Positions 20,001-28,310 of a stretch of 64,000 nt of DNA are shown piece after piece. The notes under the pieces are model-generated. The model was not told the origin of the DNA, did not search any database, and worked only from the letters and a program-made list of their open reading frames with translations. Numbering within the stretch: position 1 is the stretch's first letter; the number at the start of each line of letters is the position of its first letter. Origin of the DNA: Caulobacteraceae bacterium PMMR1 (GTDB lineage Bacteria; Pseudomonadota; Alphaproteobacteria; Caulobacterales; Caulobacteraceae); assembly GCA_000733915.1 (NCBI GenBank), contig JPOM01000001.1, positions 2,170,001 to 2,234,000 of the forward strand. The letters run 5' to 3'. A program made the translations under genes and the position numbers.

Positions 20001-20647
20001 TCCGAGCGCGCCGCCATGTCGAGCCGAAGGATGATCCGGTTGCGCTCGACGAACGGGTTGCCCGTGATCGAGGCCTCGATCTGGTCGCGCGTCAGCAGGT
20101 CGAAGCCGAGCGCGAACTTCTCCGCCATCTCCTCCTGCCACTGTTCGACGAGGCTGCCCGGGGCGACGATCAGACACCGCTCCAGATCGCCGCGGATGAG
20201 CAACTCCTTGACGAGCAGGCCGGCCATGACGGTCTTCCCCGCGCCTGGATCGTCGGCGAGCAGGAAGCGGAGCGGCTGTCGCGGGAGCATCTCCGCATAG
20301 ACGGCCGTGATCTGGTGCGGCAGCGCTTCGATCTGAGACGCACTGACGGCGAGATAGGGATCGAAGAGGTGCGCGAGCCGCACGCGATAGGCTTCGGAGG
20401 CGAGCCGCAGGAGCGACCCGTCGGCGTCGAAGCTGTAAGTTCGGCCGCCTTCAACCAGCTGCAAACCGGCCTCTTCCCCTCGGTAAAGAAGCCGCTCGCC
20501 GACACGGCCGTCCGCGCGAAACACGAGTTTCGACGCGTCGGCTCCAAATCGGCTGACCTGCACAAGTTCGGCCACGGAAGCGCCGGCCAGGCCACGCACA
20601 CGGGCTCCAGGCCTCAAGGCATCAAAGATAGATTCATCCCCCGGCAT
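17096..20647 (-). CDS. SNF2/RapA-like helicase with DUF3883 C-terminal domain (defence-associated)
   Basis: An intact protein of 1183 residues. The N-terminal region precedes a superfamily 2 helicase core with Walker A [15 protein letters not shown] (about residue 131), motif II [9 protein letters not shown], motif III [12 protein letters not shown], a long acidic insert and the second RecA half with [20 protein letters not shown] and [20 protein letters not shown]. The C-terminus holds a DUF3883-type nuclease-like fold: [19 protein letters not shown] and [10 protein letters not shown] with an E-x-K motif. It is encoded 40 bases upstream of the DUF1156 methylase, a pairing known from defence islands (Hma-like: helicase, methylase, ATPase). 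The ATPase is absent here, so whether the helicase still has a role is unknown. Confidence 0.85.
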   Translation of the reverse strand: [1183 protein letters not shown]

Positions 20648-20937
20648 TGGACCTTCGTGCCACGCGCGCCGCGTCCCTGGTAGCCGAATCAGCGATCGTT
20701 CGGGAGCAGGTCGGGGAGAGCGAGAGCGACCCTCCGCCGATCACTTTCGAGAGTCGCAAAGAAGTTCTGCCGTCTGAGAGGGCAGGAATAGGACTGAAAG
20801 ATGAAGCGAGTTGCCTCGCCACCGGGACTACGTCCCTAAGTGCTGGTCTGCAAATTGTATTTCAGCGCCGACCGTGCCTGTTCGCAAGGTGCATAGGTGG
20901 CGCGTCTGGCATTTTCTTCCGTCCTATCAAGAACTAA

Positions 20938-21216
20938 GTAGGCGCCACCCGCACAGTGCAGCCAGCGGCGAACCGCAGTTCGCCGCCGCTCACCTGCAAA
21001 GAGACCGCAACCGGCGATCGGATCAGCGGTAAGCTGGTCGGGCAGGCGCAGCTTGCGAGCGGCCGGTTCGCCATGATCGACAATGGCTTGGGGTTTCGGC
21101 TCGTCCCCTGGAACGACACCCTCACCAAGCGCATCGACCAGCAGATCAGCGGCATCGCCATGCCGGGCGGCGGCATCGACTGGACGTTCGGGCGGTCGCG
21201 CGGTCTCGGGCTATAG
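20938..21216 (+). pseudogene. C-terminal fragment of a DUF3363 conjugative relaxase
   Basis: An open frame without its own convincing start ends with TGDRISGKLVGQAQLASGRF, AMIDNGLGFRLVPWNDTL and GGGIDWTFGRSRGLGL. This is the end of DUF3363 proteins, VirD2/TraI-like relaxases of integrative elements in alphaproteobacteria, which nick DNA at the transfer origin. The catalytic N-terminal two thirds are missing and a stop at 20935-20937 blocks the frame. It marks the remains of an integrative and conjugative or mobilisable element next to the toxin-antitoxin pair and the recombinase remnant. Confidence 0.65.
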
Positions 21217-21266
21217 GCTGATCGGAGCTTGCGCCCAATATGGGCGCATGATAAACGGGGAGGAAC

Positions 21267-21591
21267 ATGCGGATCATCGCGCGACGCACCTTGCGCGACT
21301 TCGTTGAGAGCCGGGTCGGCCACAAGGATCAGCCGGCCTTGAAGGCGGCGCTCGATGCATGGTTCGCGGAAGTGAGCAAGGCGGCCTGGACCAGCACCGC
21401 CGATGTTAAGCGAATCTACGCGACCGCGAGCATCGTCAGCGCCGACCGGATCGTCTTCAACATCAAGGGCAACGACTACTGGCTGGTGGTCGCGGTCGAT
21501 TTCGAGAAGGCGATCGTCTGGATCAAGTGGGTCGGCACGCACCGTGACTTATGACCGGATCGACGTGAAGGAGGTGGAGCATGGCGACTGA
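21267..21591 (+). CDS. higB: HigB-type mRNA interferase toxin, apparent frameshift near the C-terminus
   Basis: ATG 21267, preceded by GGGGAGG, starts MRIIARRTLRDFVESRVGHK and continues with ALKAALDAWFAEVSKAAWTS, ADRIVFNIKGNDYWLVVAVD and IVWIKWVGTHRD, the HigB family pattern: a RelE-like fold that cuts mRNA on the ribosome. As written the frame stops at 21554 after 95 residues. With one T fewer in GACTTATG (about 21549) it would continue YDRIDVKEVEHGD to 21591, which is the normal family ending and overlaps the antitoxin start. The toxin therefore lacks its last 13 residues, or the extra T is a sequencing error. Confidence 0.8.
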
Positions 21592-21955
21592 GCTGAAGCC
21601 CATCCGCAACGACGCGGATCACGAAGCGGCGATGGAGGAGGTCGCCCGGCTCTGGGGGGCGAAGAGCGGCACGCCGGATGGCGACCGACTCGATGTGCTC
21701 GTGACGCTGATCGACGCCTACGAGGCCAAGCGCCATGCGCTGGACGCGCCTGATCCGGTCGAGGCGATCAAGTTTCGGATGGAGCAGCAGGGCCTGACCC
21801 GTCGCGACCTGGAGGGCGTGATCGGCACGCGAACCCGGATCGCGGAGGTCTTGAACCGTCGGCGTGGGCTGTCGATCGATATGATTCGGCGTCTGCACGA
21901 CCGGCTCGGCATCCCCGCCGAGGTGCTGATCCGGCCGTCGCGGACAGCGGCGTGA
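21581..21955 (+). CDS. higA: HigA-type antitoxin with XRE helix-turn-helix
   Basis: A 124-residue protein: an N-terminal acidic part (ATELKPIRNDADHEAAMEEV) and a C-terminal XRE helix-turn-helix, FRMEQQGLTRRDLEGVIGTR, then TRIAEVLNRRRGLSIDMIRR and LHDRLGIPAEVLIRP. It neutralises HigB and represses its own promoter; a toxin-first order is normal for higBA. GGAGGTGGAG lies just upstream of the ATG at 21581, inside the toxin's proper end, so the two are translationally coupled. Intact in this window. Confidence 0.9.
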   Translation: MATELKPIRNDADHEAAMEEVARLWGAKSGTPDGDRLDVLVTLIDAYEAKRHALDAPDPVEAIKFRMEQQGLTRRDLEGVIGTRTRIAEVLNRRRGLSIDMIRRLHDRLGIPAEVLIRPSRTAA

Positions 21956-22179
21956 CCGACGCGGCGCACACTGTCGCGCGGCGCAGCGCACATGGGCTGT
22001 TCTTCTTTCAGGCCCGTGCGGCGATGCTGGCGCGATGCGCCGCGCAACATCTCACGACAGCGACTCGGCCGAGCGTCGCCGGCCTATCGGGGCCGCGCCA
22101 CTCGACCTCTACGATTATGCACCAAGGCCGCGACACGCGTCGCGAAACCGGCCTGCGCTGATCCAGAGCCGATCGCCGT

Positions 22180-22760
22180 CATTGAACTCCTCACCGGCAT
22201 CGCCTTCTGCGCCAGCTGCGGCGGTGCGATGACACTTAGGACCGGCAAGAACCGCCGCTATCGCTATTACACCTGCTCGACCCCTCGGCGGCTAACCGTG
22301 CTCTTGTCAGAGGTGCTGGACCGGCGCGAGGAATACCAGCCGCCGTCGCGAGCACCTCGCCGAGCTGGGTAAGCGCGCAACCGAGGCCGAGGCCAAGCTG
22401 AACCGGCTTTACGAGGCTATCGAGAATGGCGTTGCCGGCACCGCTGATCCGGCGCTGAAAGCCCGGCTCGCAGAGCTGAACGCTATCGGCGATCAGGCGC
22501 AGGCCGACGCTGCCCGCGCGGCGAGAGCTACGGATTGCGCCGGACCGGAGCTTAAGCGCGAGAAGGTGCTTGCGTTCGCAGATGCGGCTCGCAAGCGCCT
22601 TTGCACCAGCGAGGGCCGCTACCGCCGCGATCACCTTCGGGCGGCCGCGCAGAGGATCGAGGTCAGGAGAACAGAAGCGACGCATCGTCGGATCGAAGAC
22701 GGAGCTGATTCGTACCCTGACCGCCGCCGCAAGCGTGGAAACGGCGGCAACCGGCGTTCC
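22180..22760 (+). pseudogene. large serine recombinase remnant (zinc-ribbon and coiled-coil parts)
   Basis: Starting near 22180 the text IELLTGIAFCASCGGAMTLR with RYRYYTCS is the zinc-ribbon domain of large serine recombinases (two CxxC-type pairs). After a break at about 22290-22340 another frame gives the coiled-coil and C-terminal part: HLAELGKRATEAEAKLNRLY, ADPALKARLAELNAI, VLAFADAARKRLC and RDHLRAAAQRIEV. The N-terminal catalytic domain with its serine is missing, as is part of the zinc-ribbon to coiled-coil linker. Such recombinases integrate phages and mobile elements; this copy is dead. It probably belonged to the same element as the relaxase tail. Confidence 0.65.
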
Positions 22761-22799
22761 CAGCTTGGGACTGAAATGACGCGCCCGGCACGGTTCGAA

Positions 22800-23236
22800 C
22801 GTCCGACGCTCAGCTTCTTAGCTTGGGTCTGACCGGTCGCGAACGTCAGCGAACAGGCGGCGACGAGGTCGGATTCCAGCGTGCAGCGGCGTAAGCCGTC
22901 GCGGAATCGATCGAACGGGCGGACCACCTCGGAAGAACGAAAACGAAAGAGAACGGGAACTCAGTTGAACGAATCTCGCGCCGCCGGCACCATAACCTAT
23001 TGATTGATTTTATTGTTGACTTCGTCCAGTCCATCATAGGGGCGATGGCGAAGGTCTCGGGCGGGCGGGGCGGCGACAGGGCGGGTCTCGATCAGGCGGG
23101 CGCGAGGGCTCCGCATATGGCCTGACTTCGCCGCCCGCGCCACCCGCCCGCGCCGCCCCGCCGCGCGGCCCGTGCGGCCCTGCGCCGCCGGCCGACGGCT
23201 TGGGTCGGCGGGGCGGGCTGGCGCATAAGGTGCAGG
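22800..23236 (+). other. non-coding junction between accessory DNA and backbone
   Basis: No gene is recognisable here. About 22,930-23,030 is clearly poorer in G+C than anything later (GAACGAAAACGAAAGAGAAC; TTGATTGATTTTATTGTTGA) and then the sequence switches to about 75 % G+C. It separates the remnants of the mobile element from backbone-like genes and is the probable right edge of the accessory region. I found no obvious direct repeat that would define an attachment site. Confidence 0.4.
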
Positions 23237-25231
23237 ATGCAGATCGCCCCGCCCGTCCAAGAAGTCGTCGTCACCGCGCCGCGGCCGGTCGTCGCCGGCC
23301 TGCCCGCCTTCAGCGCCGTCGCGGTCCGCGCCGACCGGCTGGACGACGACGACGGGCTCGACGCCGCGCTCCAGACCGTGCCCGGGGTGCAGCTCTTCCG
23401 CCGGGGGAGCAGCGCGAGCGCCAATCCGACGGTGCAGGGCCTGTCGCTGCGGAGCTTCGCGGGCTCCGGGGCGGGGCGGGCGCTGGTCACTCTGGACGGC
23501 GTTCCGGTGAACGACCCCTTCGGGGGCTGGGTGATCTGGACCGGCCTGCCGAGCGAGGGCGTGAGCTCCGCCACGGTGCTGCGCGGCGCCGGCGCAGGCC
23601 CCTTCGGCGCGGGCGCGCTCACCGGCGTGGTGGAGCTGACGAGCCTCCGCCCCGGCCAGGCGGCGGCGACCCTGGCCACGGAGGAGGGGCGCGACGGCTA
23701 CTTCGGCGCGGGCTGGGCGGAGCGTGGCGCCCTCGCCGTGGCCTCGGTGCGCAGCGACAACGGCTTTGAGCCCGTGCGCGGCGCTGAGGCCGGCGAGGCG
23801 GACCGGGAGACCTCGCTGCGGAGCTACAGCCTGGGCCTTCGCCAGGTCTTCGCCGTCGGGGTCGGGGCGGACGAGGTCGCGGCGCGGTTCGACACCCACG
23901 CGGAGCGGCGGAGCACAGGCGTCGAGGGCGGCTACGCCCGCGCCTCAGGCTCCCTGGCCAGCCTGGCGTGGCGGCGCGCCGCGGCCTCCGGCGGCCTTGA
24001 GCCCCGGGCGCAGGTCTGGGCGCACTGGAGCGACCTCGCCAGCACCAGCGTCTCCGTCGCCGCCGGCCGCGACCGCGCGACGCCCGCCAACGACCAGTAC
24101 GCGACCCCCGCGCTGGGCCTCGGCGCCTCGGCGAGCGTGGGCCGGCGGCAGGGCGCGCTCGATTGGGCGATCGGCGCCGACGTGCGCTGGGCGCGGGGCG
24201 TGGCCAAGGAGCGCTTCCGCTATCTGGGCGGGGCCTTCACGCGCGACCGGGCCTCGGGCGGCGAGAGCGTGGTGGGCGGGGTCTATGCCGAGGCGACCTG
24301 GCGCTCGGGCGCCTGGCTGGCGACCGGCGGGGCGCGGCTCGACGGCTGGCGCGACATTGAGGGGCGGCGGCGCGAGCGGGACCTGGCCACGGGCGCGACC
24401 ACGCTGGACCTGCGCGACCCCGACCGCGGCGGATCAGAGCCGACCTTCCGCCTGGGGGTCCGGCGGGCGCTCGGCGAGGCCGGTTTTTATGCCCGCGCCG
24501 CCGCCTATGCCGGCTTTCGCCCCGCCACGCTGAACGAGCTGCACCGGCCCTTCCGGGTCGGGAACGACGTGACCGAGGCCAATGCCGCGCTGAAGCCCGA
24601 GCGGCTGATCGGGACCGACGCCGCCCTCGGCTGGGCGCGGGGCGCGAGCCACGCGGAGCTCGGCGCCTTCCTGAACCGGCTGGACGATCCGGTGGTGAAC
24701 GTGACCCTCGGCCAGGGTCCGGGCGTCTTCCCCGCGGTCGGCTTCCTGCCGGCGGGCGGGACCTATCGCCAGCGCCGCAATGCGGGCCGCATCGATGCGG
24801 CGGGCCTGGAGGCGGAGGCGGAGCGCTGGTGGTCGGGCGTGCTCCACCTGCGGGCCGCGGTGAACTGGACGGTGGCGCGGGTGGACGGGGGCTCGGTCGC
24901 GCCCCAGCTCACCGGCCGCAGGCCCGCCCAGGCGCCGCGCATCACCGCCACCGGCGGCGCGGAGTGGCAGGCCCTGCCCCGGCTGAGGCTCGAGGCCGAG
25001 CTGCGCTACGAAGGCGACCGCTTCGACGACGACCAGAACACGCGCCGGCTGAAGTCGGCGTCCGTGCTGGGACTACAGGCGAACTGGCGCCTCAAGGGGC
25101 CGCTGGAGGCCTGGATCAGCCTCGCCAATGTGACCGACGCGCGGGTCCAGACCGCCGTCGCGGGGGACGGGACCGTCAGCCTCGACGCCCCGCGCCAGCT
25201 GAGCCTGGGCCTGCGCTGGCGAGGGCGCTGA
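23237..25231 (+). CDS. TonB-dependent receptor without recognisable signal peptide
   Basis: A 664-residue outer-membrane receptor: a TonB-box-like start (VQEVVVTAPRP), a plug with ALQTVPGVQLFRRGSSASAN, TVQGLSLRSFAGSGAGRALV and TLDGVPVNDPFGGW (close to the BtuB/CirA-like group), and a barrel ending QLSLGLRWRGR. The substrate is unknown. ATG 23237 places the TonB box at residue 8, so the usual 20-30 residue signal peptide is missing. The same frame upstream is basic and closed by a TGA near 23121, and no other frame shows a hydrophobic leader. The 5' end may have been lost at the nearby accessory/backbone junction, or the start is non-canonical. Confidence 0.8.
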   Translation: MQIAPPVQEVVVTAPRPVVAGLPAFSAVAVRADRLDDDDGLDAALQTVPGVQLFRRGSSASANPTVQGLSLRSFAGSGAGRALVTLDGVPVNDPFGGWVIWTGLPSEGVSSATVLRGAGAGPFGAGALTGVVELTSLRPGQAAATLATEEGRDGYFGAGWAERGALAVASVRSDNGFEPVRGAEAGEADRETSLRSYSLGLRQVFAVGVGADEVAARFDTHAERRSTGVEGGYARASGSLASLAWRRAAASGGLEPRAQVWAHWSDLASTSVSVAAGRDRATPANDQYATPALGLGASASVGRRQGALDWAIGADVRWARGVAKERFRYLGGAFTRDRASGGESVVGGVYAEATWRSGAWLATGGARLDGWRDIEGRRRERDLATGATTLDLRDPDRGGSEPTFRLGVRRALGEAGFYARAAAYAGFRPATLNELHRPFRVGNDVTEANAALKPERLIGTDAALGWARGASHAELGAFLNRLDDPVVNVTLGQGPGVFPAVGFLPAGGTYRQRRNAGRIDAAGLEAEAERWWSGVLHLRAAVNWTVARVDGGSVAPQLTGRRPAQAPRITATGGAEWQALPRLRLEAELRYEGDRFDDDQNTRRLKSASVLGLQANWRLKGPLEAWISLANVTDARVQTAVAGDGTVSLDAPRQLSLGLRWRGR

Positions 25232-25283
25232 AGGTCAAGGGCGCTGAGGGTCAAGGGCGCTGCGCCCCCAGGACGACGGGCGC

Positions 25284-25892
25284 TCAGGGCGCATAGGCGC
25301 GCAGGAAGCGAGCCGTGACCTCCCGAGCGCGGGCGGCGCGGGCGGCGGCGTCCAGGGGCGTGGCCAGGCCCAGGAGCTCCGGCGTCAGGCGCGCGCCATA
25401 GACCATGCCGGAGAAGACCTCCGCGGCGAGGTCCGGCTCCGGGATCGCCAGCCGCCCCGCCCTGTCCTCCGCGGCGAGGAAGGCCGCGAGCTGGGCGCGC
25501 GAGCTCCGCGTCCCGGCGTCGTACATGGCCCGGCCGATCTCCGGCGCTTCCCGCGCCCCCGCCACCGCCACGCGCATGATGCCGACGAAGGAGGGGTTGG
25601 ACACCGCCTCCAGCAGCGCCTCGGCATAGGCCTGAAGCGTTGCGGCCGGATTTTCCACCGCGCCCGGCAAGTCGAAGAGGGCGGTCAGGGTGCGGCGCCG
25701 CTGCTCGGTCAGCGCCGCCACCAGATCGGCCTTGGAGCCGTAGTGATTGTAGACGGTCTGCTTGGAGACGCCCGCCCGGCGCGCGACCTCCTCCAGCGAG
25801 GCGGCCAGCCCCCGCTCGGCCAGCACCTCGGCGGCGGCTTCCAGGATCGCGGCGTGCTTCCTGACGTCGATTTGACCGGCCTGGCGCGGCAT
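25284..25892 (-). CDS. TetR-family transcriptional regulator
   Basis: A 202-residue repressor with the N-terminal TetR helix-turn-helix (AILEAAAEVLAERGLAASLE, then EVARRAGVSKQTVYNHYGSK) and a C-terminal ligand-binding domain of the TetR_C type (VSNPSFVGIMRVAVAGAREA). I start at ATG 25892 (MPRQAGQIDVRKHAAIL); the frame is open far upstream but there it is antisense to the next gene. It is divergent from the nitronate monooxygenase gene with about 108 bases between the starts, so it probably controls that gene and itself. Ligand unknown. Confidence 0.85.
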   Translation of the reverse strand: MPRQAGQIDVRKHAAILEAAAEVLAERGLAASLEEVARRAGVSKQTVYNHYGSKADLVAALTEQRRRTLTALFDLPGAVENPAATLQAYAEALLEAVSNPSFVGIMRVAVAGAREAPEIGRAMYDAGTRSSRAQLAAFLAAEDRAGRLAIPEPDLAAEVFSGMVYGARLTPELLGLATPLDAAARAARAREVTARFLRAYAP

Positions 25893-26000
25893 GGGCCTAA
25901 GATGACCGGCTCCGTCGAGGGGACAAGGGCCGTGCGACATCGCCCCTAGGCGCCGCGCCCGCGACCGTGCAGCCTGAGCCGCACAGGAGAGACCCGGCCC

Positions 26001-26972
26001 ATGAGAACGCGCATCACCGAGCTGTTCGGCATCGAGCACCCCATCATCCAGGGAGGCATGCACTATGTCGGCTTCGCCGAGCTGGCGGCGGCGGTCTCCA
26101 ACGCGGGCGGGCTCGGGATCATCACCGGCCTGACCCAGGGCACGCCGGAGCGCCTGCGCGCCGAGATCGCCCGCTGCCGCGAGATGACCGACAAGCCGTT
26201 CGGCGTGAACCTCACCTTCCTGCCGGCGGTGACGGCCCCCGACTACCCGGGCTTCGTGCAGGTGATCGTAGAGAGCGGGGTCAAGGTGGTGGAGACCGCC
26301 GGCAACAACCCCGCCAAGTGGCTGCCCGCGCTGAAGGAGGCCGGGATCAAGGTGATCCACAAGTGCACCTCCGTCCGCCACAGCCTGAAGGCCGAGAGCA
26401 TCGGGTGCGACGCGGTCTCGGTGGACGGTTTCGAGTGCGGCGGCCACCCGGGCGAGGACGACGTGCCGAACTTCATCCTGCTGCCCCGTGCGGCGGAGGA
26501 GCTGAAAATCCCCTTCGTCGCCTCGGGCGGCATGGCGGACGGCCGCAGCCTGGTGGCCGCCTTGGCGCTGGGCGCGGAGGGGATCAACATGGGAACGCGC
26601 TTCATCGCCACCCAGGAGGCGCCCGTCCATGAGCACGTGAAGCAGGCCCTGGTCGCCGCCAGCGAGCTCGACACCCGCCTGATCATGCGTCCGCTGCGCA
26701 ACACCGAGCGGGTGCTGAACAACGCCGCGGTCGAGCGCCTGCTGGAGAAGGAGCGCGAGCTCGGGCCCCGGCTGCAGTTCGCCGACATCGCCGAGGAGGT
26801 CGCAGGCGTCTATCCGCGGATCATGCGCGACGGCGACATGGACGCCGGCGGCTGGAGCTGCGGCATGGTCGCGGGCCTGATCCACGACATGCCCACGGTG
26901 AAGGCGCTCATCGACCGCATCATGGCCGAGGCGCAGGACATCATCCGCGGCCGCCTGACCCAGGTGCTCTAA
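26001..26972 (+). CDS. nitronate monooxygenase / NAD(P)H-dependent flavin oxidoreductase
   Basis: A 323-residue FMN-binding TIM-barrel enzyme of the 2-nitropropane dioxygenase family: it begins MRTRITELFGIEHPIIQGGM, with SNAGGLGIITGLTQ, FGVNLTFLPAV, the FMN-phosphate site FVASGGMADGRSLVAALALG and AEGINMGTRFIATQEAPVH. Members oxidise nitronates or reduce quinones and enoyl compounds; the true substrate here is open. AGGAGAGACCC lies just before the ATG. The divergent TetR gene suggests induction by a toxic or aromatic compound. Confidence 0.85.
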   Translation: MRTRITELFGIEHPIIQGGMHYVGFAELAAAVSNAGGLGIITGLTQGTPERLRAEIARCREMTDKPFGVNLTFLPAVTAPDYPGFVQVIVESGVKVVETAGNNPAKWLPALKEAGIKVIHKCTSVRHSLKAESIGCDAVSVDGFECGGHPGEDDVPNFILLPRAAEELKIPFVASGGMADGRSLVAALALGAEGINMGTRFIATQEAPVHEHVKQALVAASELDTRLIMRPLRNTERVLNNAAVERLLEKERELGPRLQFADIAEEVAGVYPRIMRDGDMDAGGWSCGMVAGLIHDMPTVKALIDRIMAEAQDIIRGRLTQVL

Positions 26973-26991
26973 GCCCCGGCTGCTCTAAGCT

Positions 26992-27050
26992 CTGGGGCTC
27001 TAAGCCCCAGGAACTCGGCTGAGCGGGCCGGGGCGAGCCGGCCCGCTCAG
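26992..27050. terminator. two hairpins between convergent genes, likely bidirectional terminator
   Basis: CTGGGGCT (26992-26999) pairs with AGCCCCAG (27003-27010) around three bases. Then a perfect 13-base stem, CTGAGCGGGCCGG (27019-27031) with CCGGCCCGCTCAG (27038-27050), has a six-base loop. They lie between the nitronate monooxygenase stop and the rplS stop, which converge. There is no long T tract on either side, so termination strength is uncertain. Confidence 0.6.
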
Positions 27051-27057
27051 CCCGCCC

Positions 27058-27459
27058 TTACGCCTCTGGCGTGACGCTCGGCTCGTCCTTGGAGGCCTGG
27101 CTGGCCTGGCGCTCGGCGATGCGGGCGCTCTTCCCGCGGCGGTCGCGCAGATAGTAGAGCTTGGCCCGGCGCACCGCACCCCGGCGCTTCACCTCAATGG
27201 ACTCGATCATCGGCGACAGGGTCGGGAAGACGCGCTCCACGCCCTCGCCAAAGCTGATTTTTCGCACCGTGAAGTTCTCGTTCACGCCCTCGCCGGCGCG
27301 GGCGATGCAGACGCCCTCGTAGGCCTGGACGCGCTCGCGGTCGCCTTCCTTGATACGCACGTTCACGCGCAGGGTGTCGCCGGGCTGGAACTCGGGCACG
27401 GTGCGGATCGCCTTGAGGCGGTCGGCCTCTTCGCGCTCGATCTGCTGCAGGATGTTCAT
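27058..27459 (-). CDS. rplS: 50S ribosomal protein L19
   Basis: A 133-residue protein at the 30S-50S interface. It reads [60 protein letters not shown], the [20 protein letters not shown] block and [20 protein letters not shown], all standard for L19, with a short acidic C-terminal extension as in other alphaproteobacteria. ATG 27459 is fixed by family length; the frame is open further upstream but overlaps trmD. It follows trmD by 35 bases, the usual order. Confidence 0.97.
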   Translation of the reverse strand: MNILQQIEREEADRLKAIRTVPEFQPGDTLRVNVRIKEGDRERVQAYEGVCIARAGEGVNENFTVRKISFGEGVERVFPTLSPMIESIEVKRRGAVRRAKLYYLRDRRGKSARIAERQASQASKDEPSVTPEA

Positions 27460-27494
27460 CGGGGAAACGCCTTTCTGCTGACTCTGACTGGGCT

Positions 27495-28205
27495 TCAGCC
27501 GCCCTTTGCCTGTTGATTGGCGAGATAGGCCGCCCAGAGGTCCGGACGCCGCTCCCGCGTGGTGATCTCCCGCTGCTCCCTGCGCCAGCGCGCCACGCGG
27601 GCGTGGTCGCCGGACAGGAGGACCTCGGGGATGTCGCGCCCCTCGAACGTCCGCGGTCGCGTGTACTGCGGATGCTCCAGGAGCCCGTCTTCGAAACTCT
27701 CCTCCGCCAGGGACTGCGCCTGGCCCAGCACGCCGGGCAGGAGCCGCACCACGGCCTCGATGACCACCAGGGCCGCCGCCTCGCCGCCGGCGAGCACCGC
27801 GTCCCCGACCGTCACCTCCTCGAACCCGCGGGCGTCGAGCACCCGCTGATCCACCCCCTCGAAGCGACCGCACAGGACCACCAGGCCCGGCGCCTCCGCC
27901 CACGCCTTCACGCGCGCCTGGGTGAGGGGGCGACCCCGGGCGCTCATGTACAAAAGCGGCCGCCCCGCCGCGTCCACGCTGTCGAGCGCCGCGCCGATGA
28001 CGTCCGCCTTCAGGACCTGTCCCGCGCCGCCGCCCGCCGGGGTGTCGTCGAGGAAGCCGCGCTTATCTGTCGAAAACGACCGGATGTCCACCGTCTGGAG
28101 CCGCCACAGGTCGAGCTCGCGCCAGGCGGTCCCGATCAGGGAGACGCCGAGGGGGCCGGGGAAGGCCTCCGGGAACATGGTCAGGACGGTGGCGAGAAAG
28201 GGCAC
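27495..28205 (-). CDS. trmD: tRNA (guanine-37-N1)-methyltransferase TrmD
   Basis: A SPOUT-class enzyme of about 236 residues that methylates G37 next to the anticodon and prevents +1 frameshifting. It shows [20 protein letters not shown] at the start, the [20 protein letters not shown] region, the knotted AdoMet site [14 protein letters not shown] plus [20 protein letters not shown], and the C-terminal domain [20 protein letters not shown] and [12 protein letters not shown] take GTG 28205 ([11 protein letters not shown]) because family members start here; TTG 28241 is also possible. rpsP and rimM, often upstream of trmD, are not present: a divergent DUF1192 gene follows. Confidence 0.95.
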   Translation of the reverse strand: MPFLATVLTMFPEAFPGPLGVSLIGTAWRELDLWRLQTVDIRSFSTDKRGFLDDTPAGGGAGQVLKADVIGAALDSVDAAGRPLLYMSARGRPLTQARVKAWAEAPGLVVLCGRFEGVDQRVLDARGFEEVTVGDAVLAGGEAAALVVIEAVVRLLPGVLGQAQSLAEESFEDGLLEHPQYTRPRTFEGRDIPEVLLSGDHARVARWRREQREITTRERRPDLWAAYLANQQAKGG

Positions 28206-28310
28206 GGCGGCGACCTCTCCCGCGGCAGGGCGGGGAGTCAAGGCGGGGCGCCTCGCGGGCCAGGCGCTCTTGCGCTATCCTGGAGGGCCAACCGGACGGA
28301 GGAGGATGCG

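Noticed and set aside
20647-20937. A 96-codon plus-strand frame between the helicase and the relaxase tail
   Set aside because: No family features, no ribosome site and composition unlike its neighbours; probably upstream region of the helicase and relaxase debris.
22780-22830. GGTTCGAAC as part of a tRNA gene or tRNA attachment site
   Set aside because: The rest of a tRNA cloverleaf is absent; the motif lies in the tail of the recombinase remnant.
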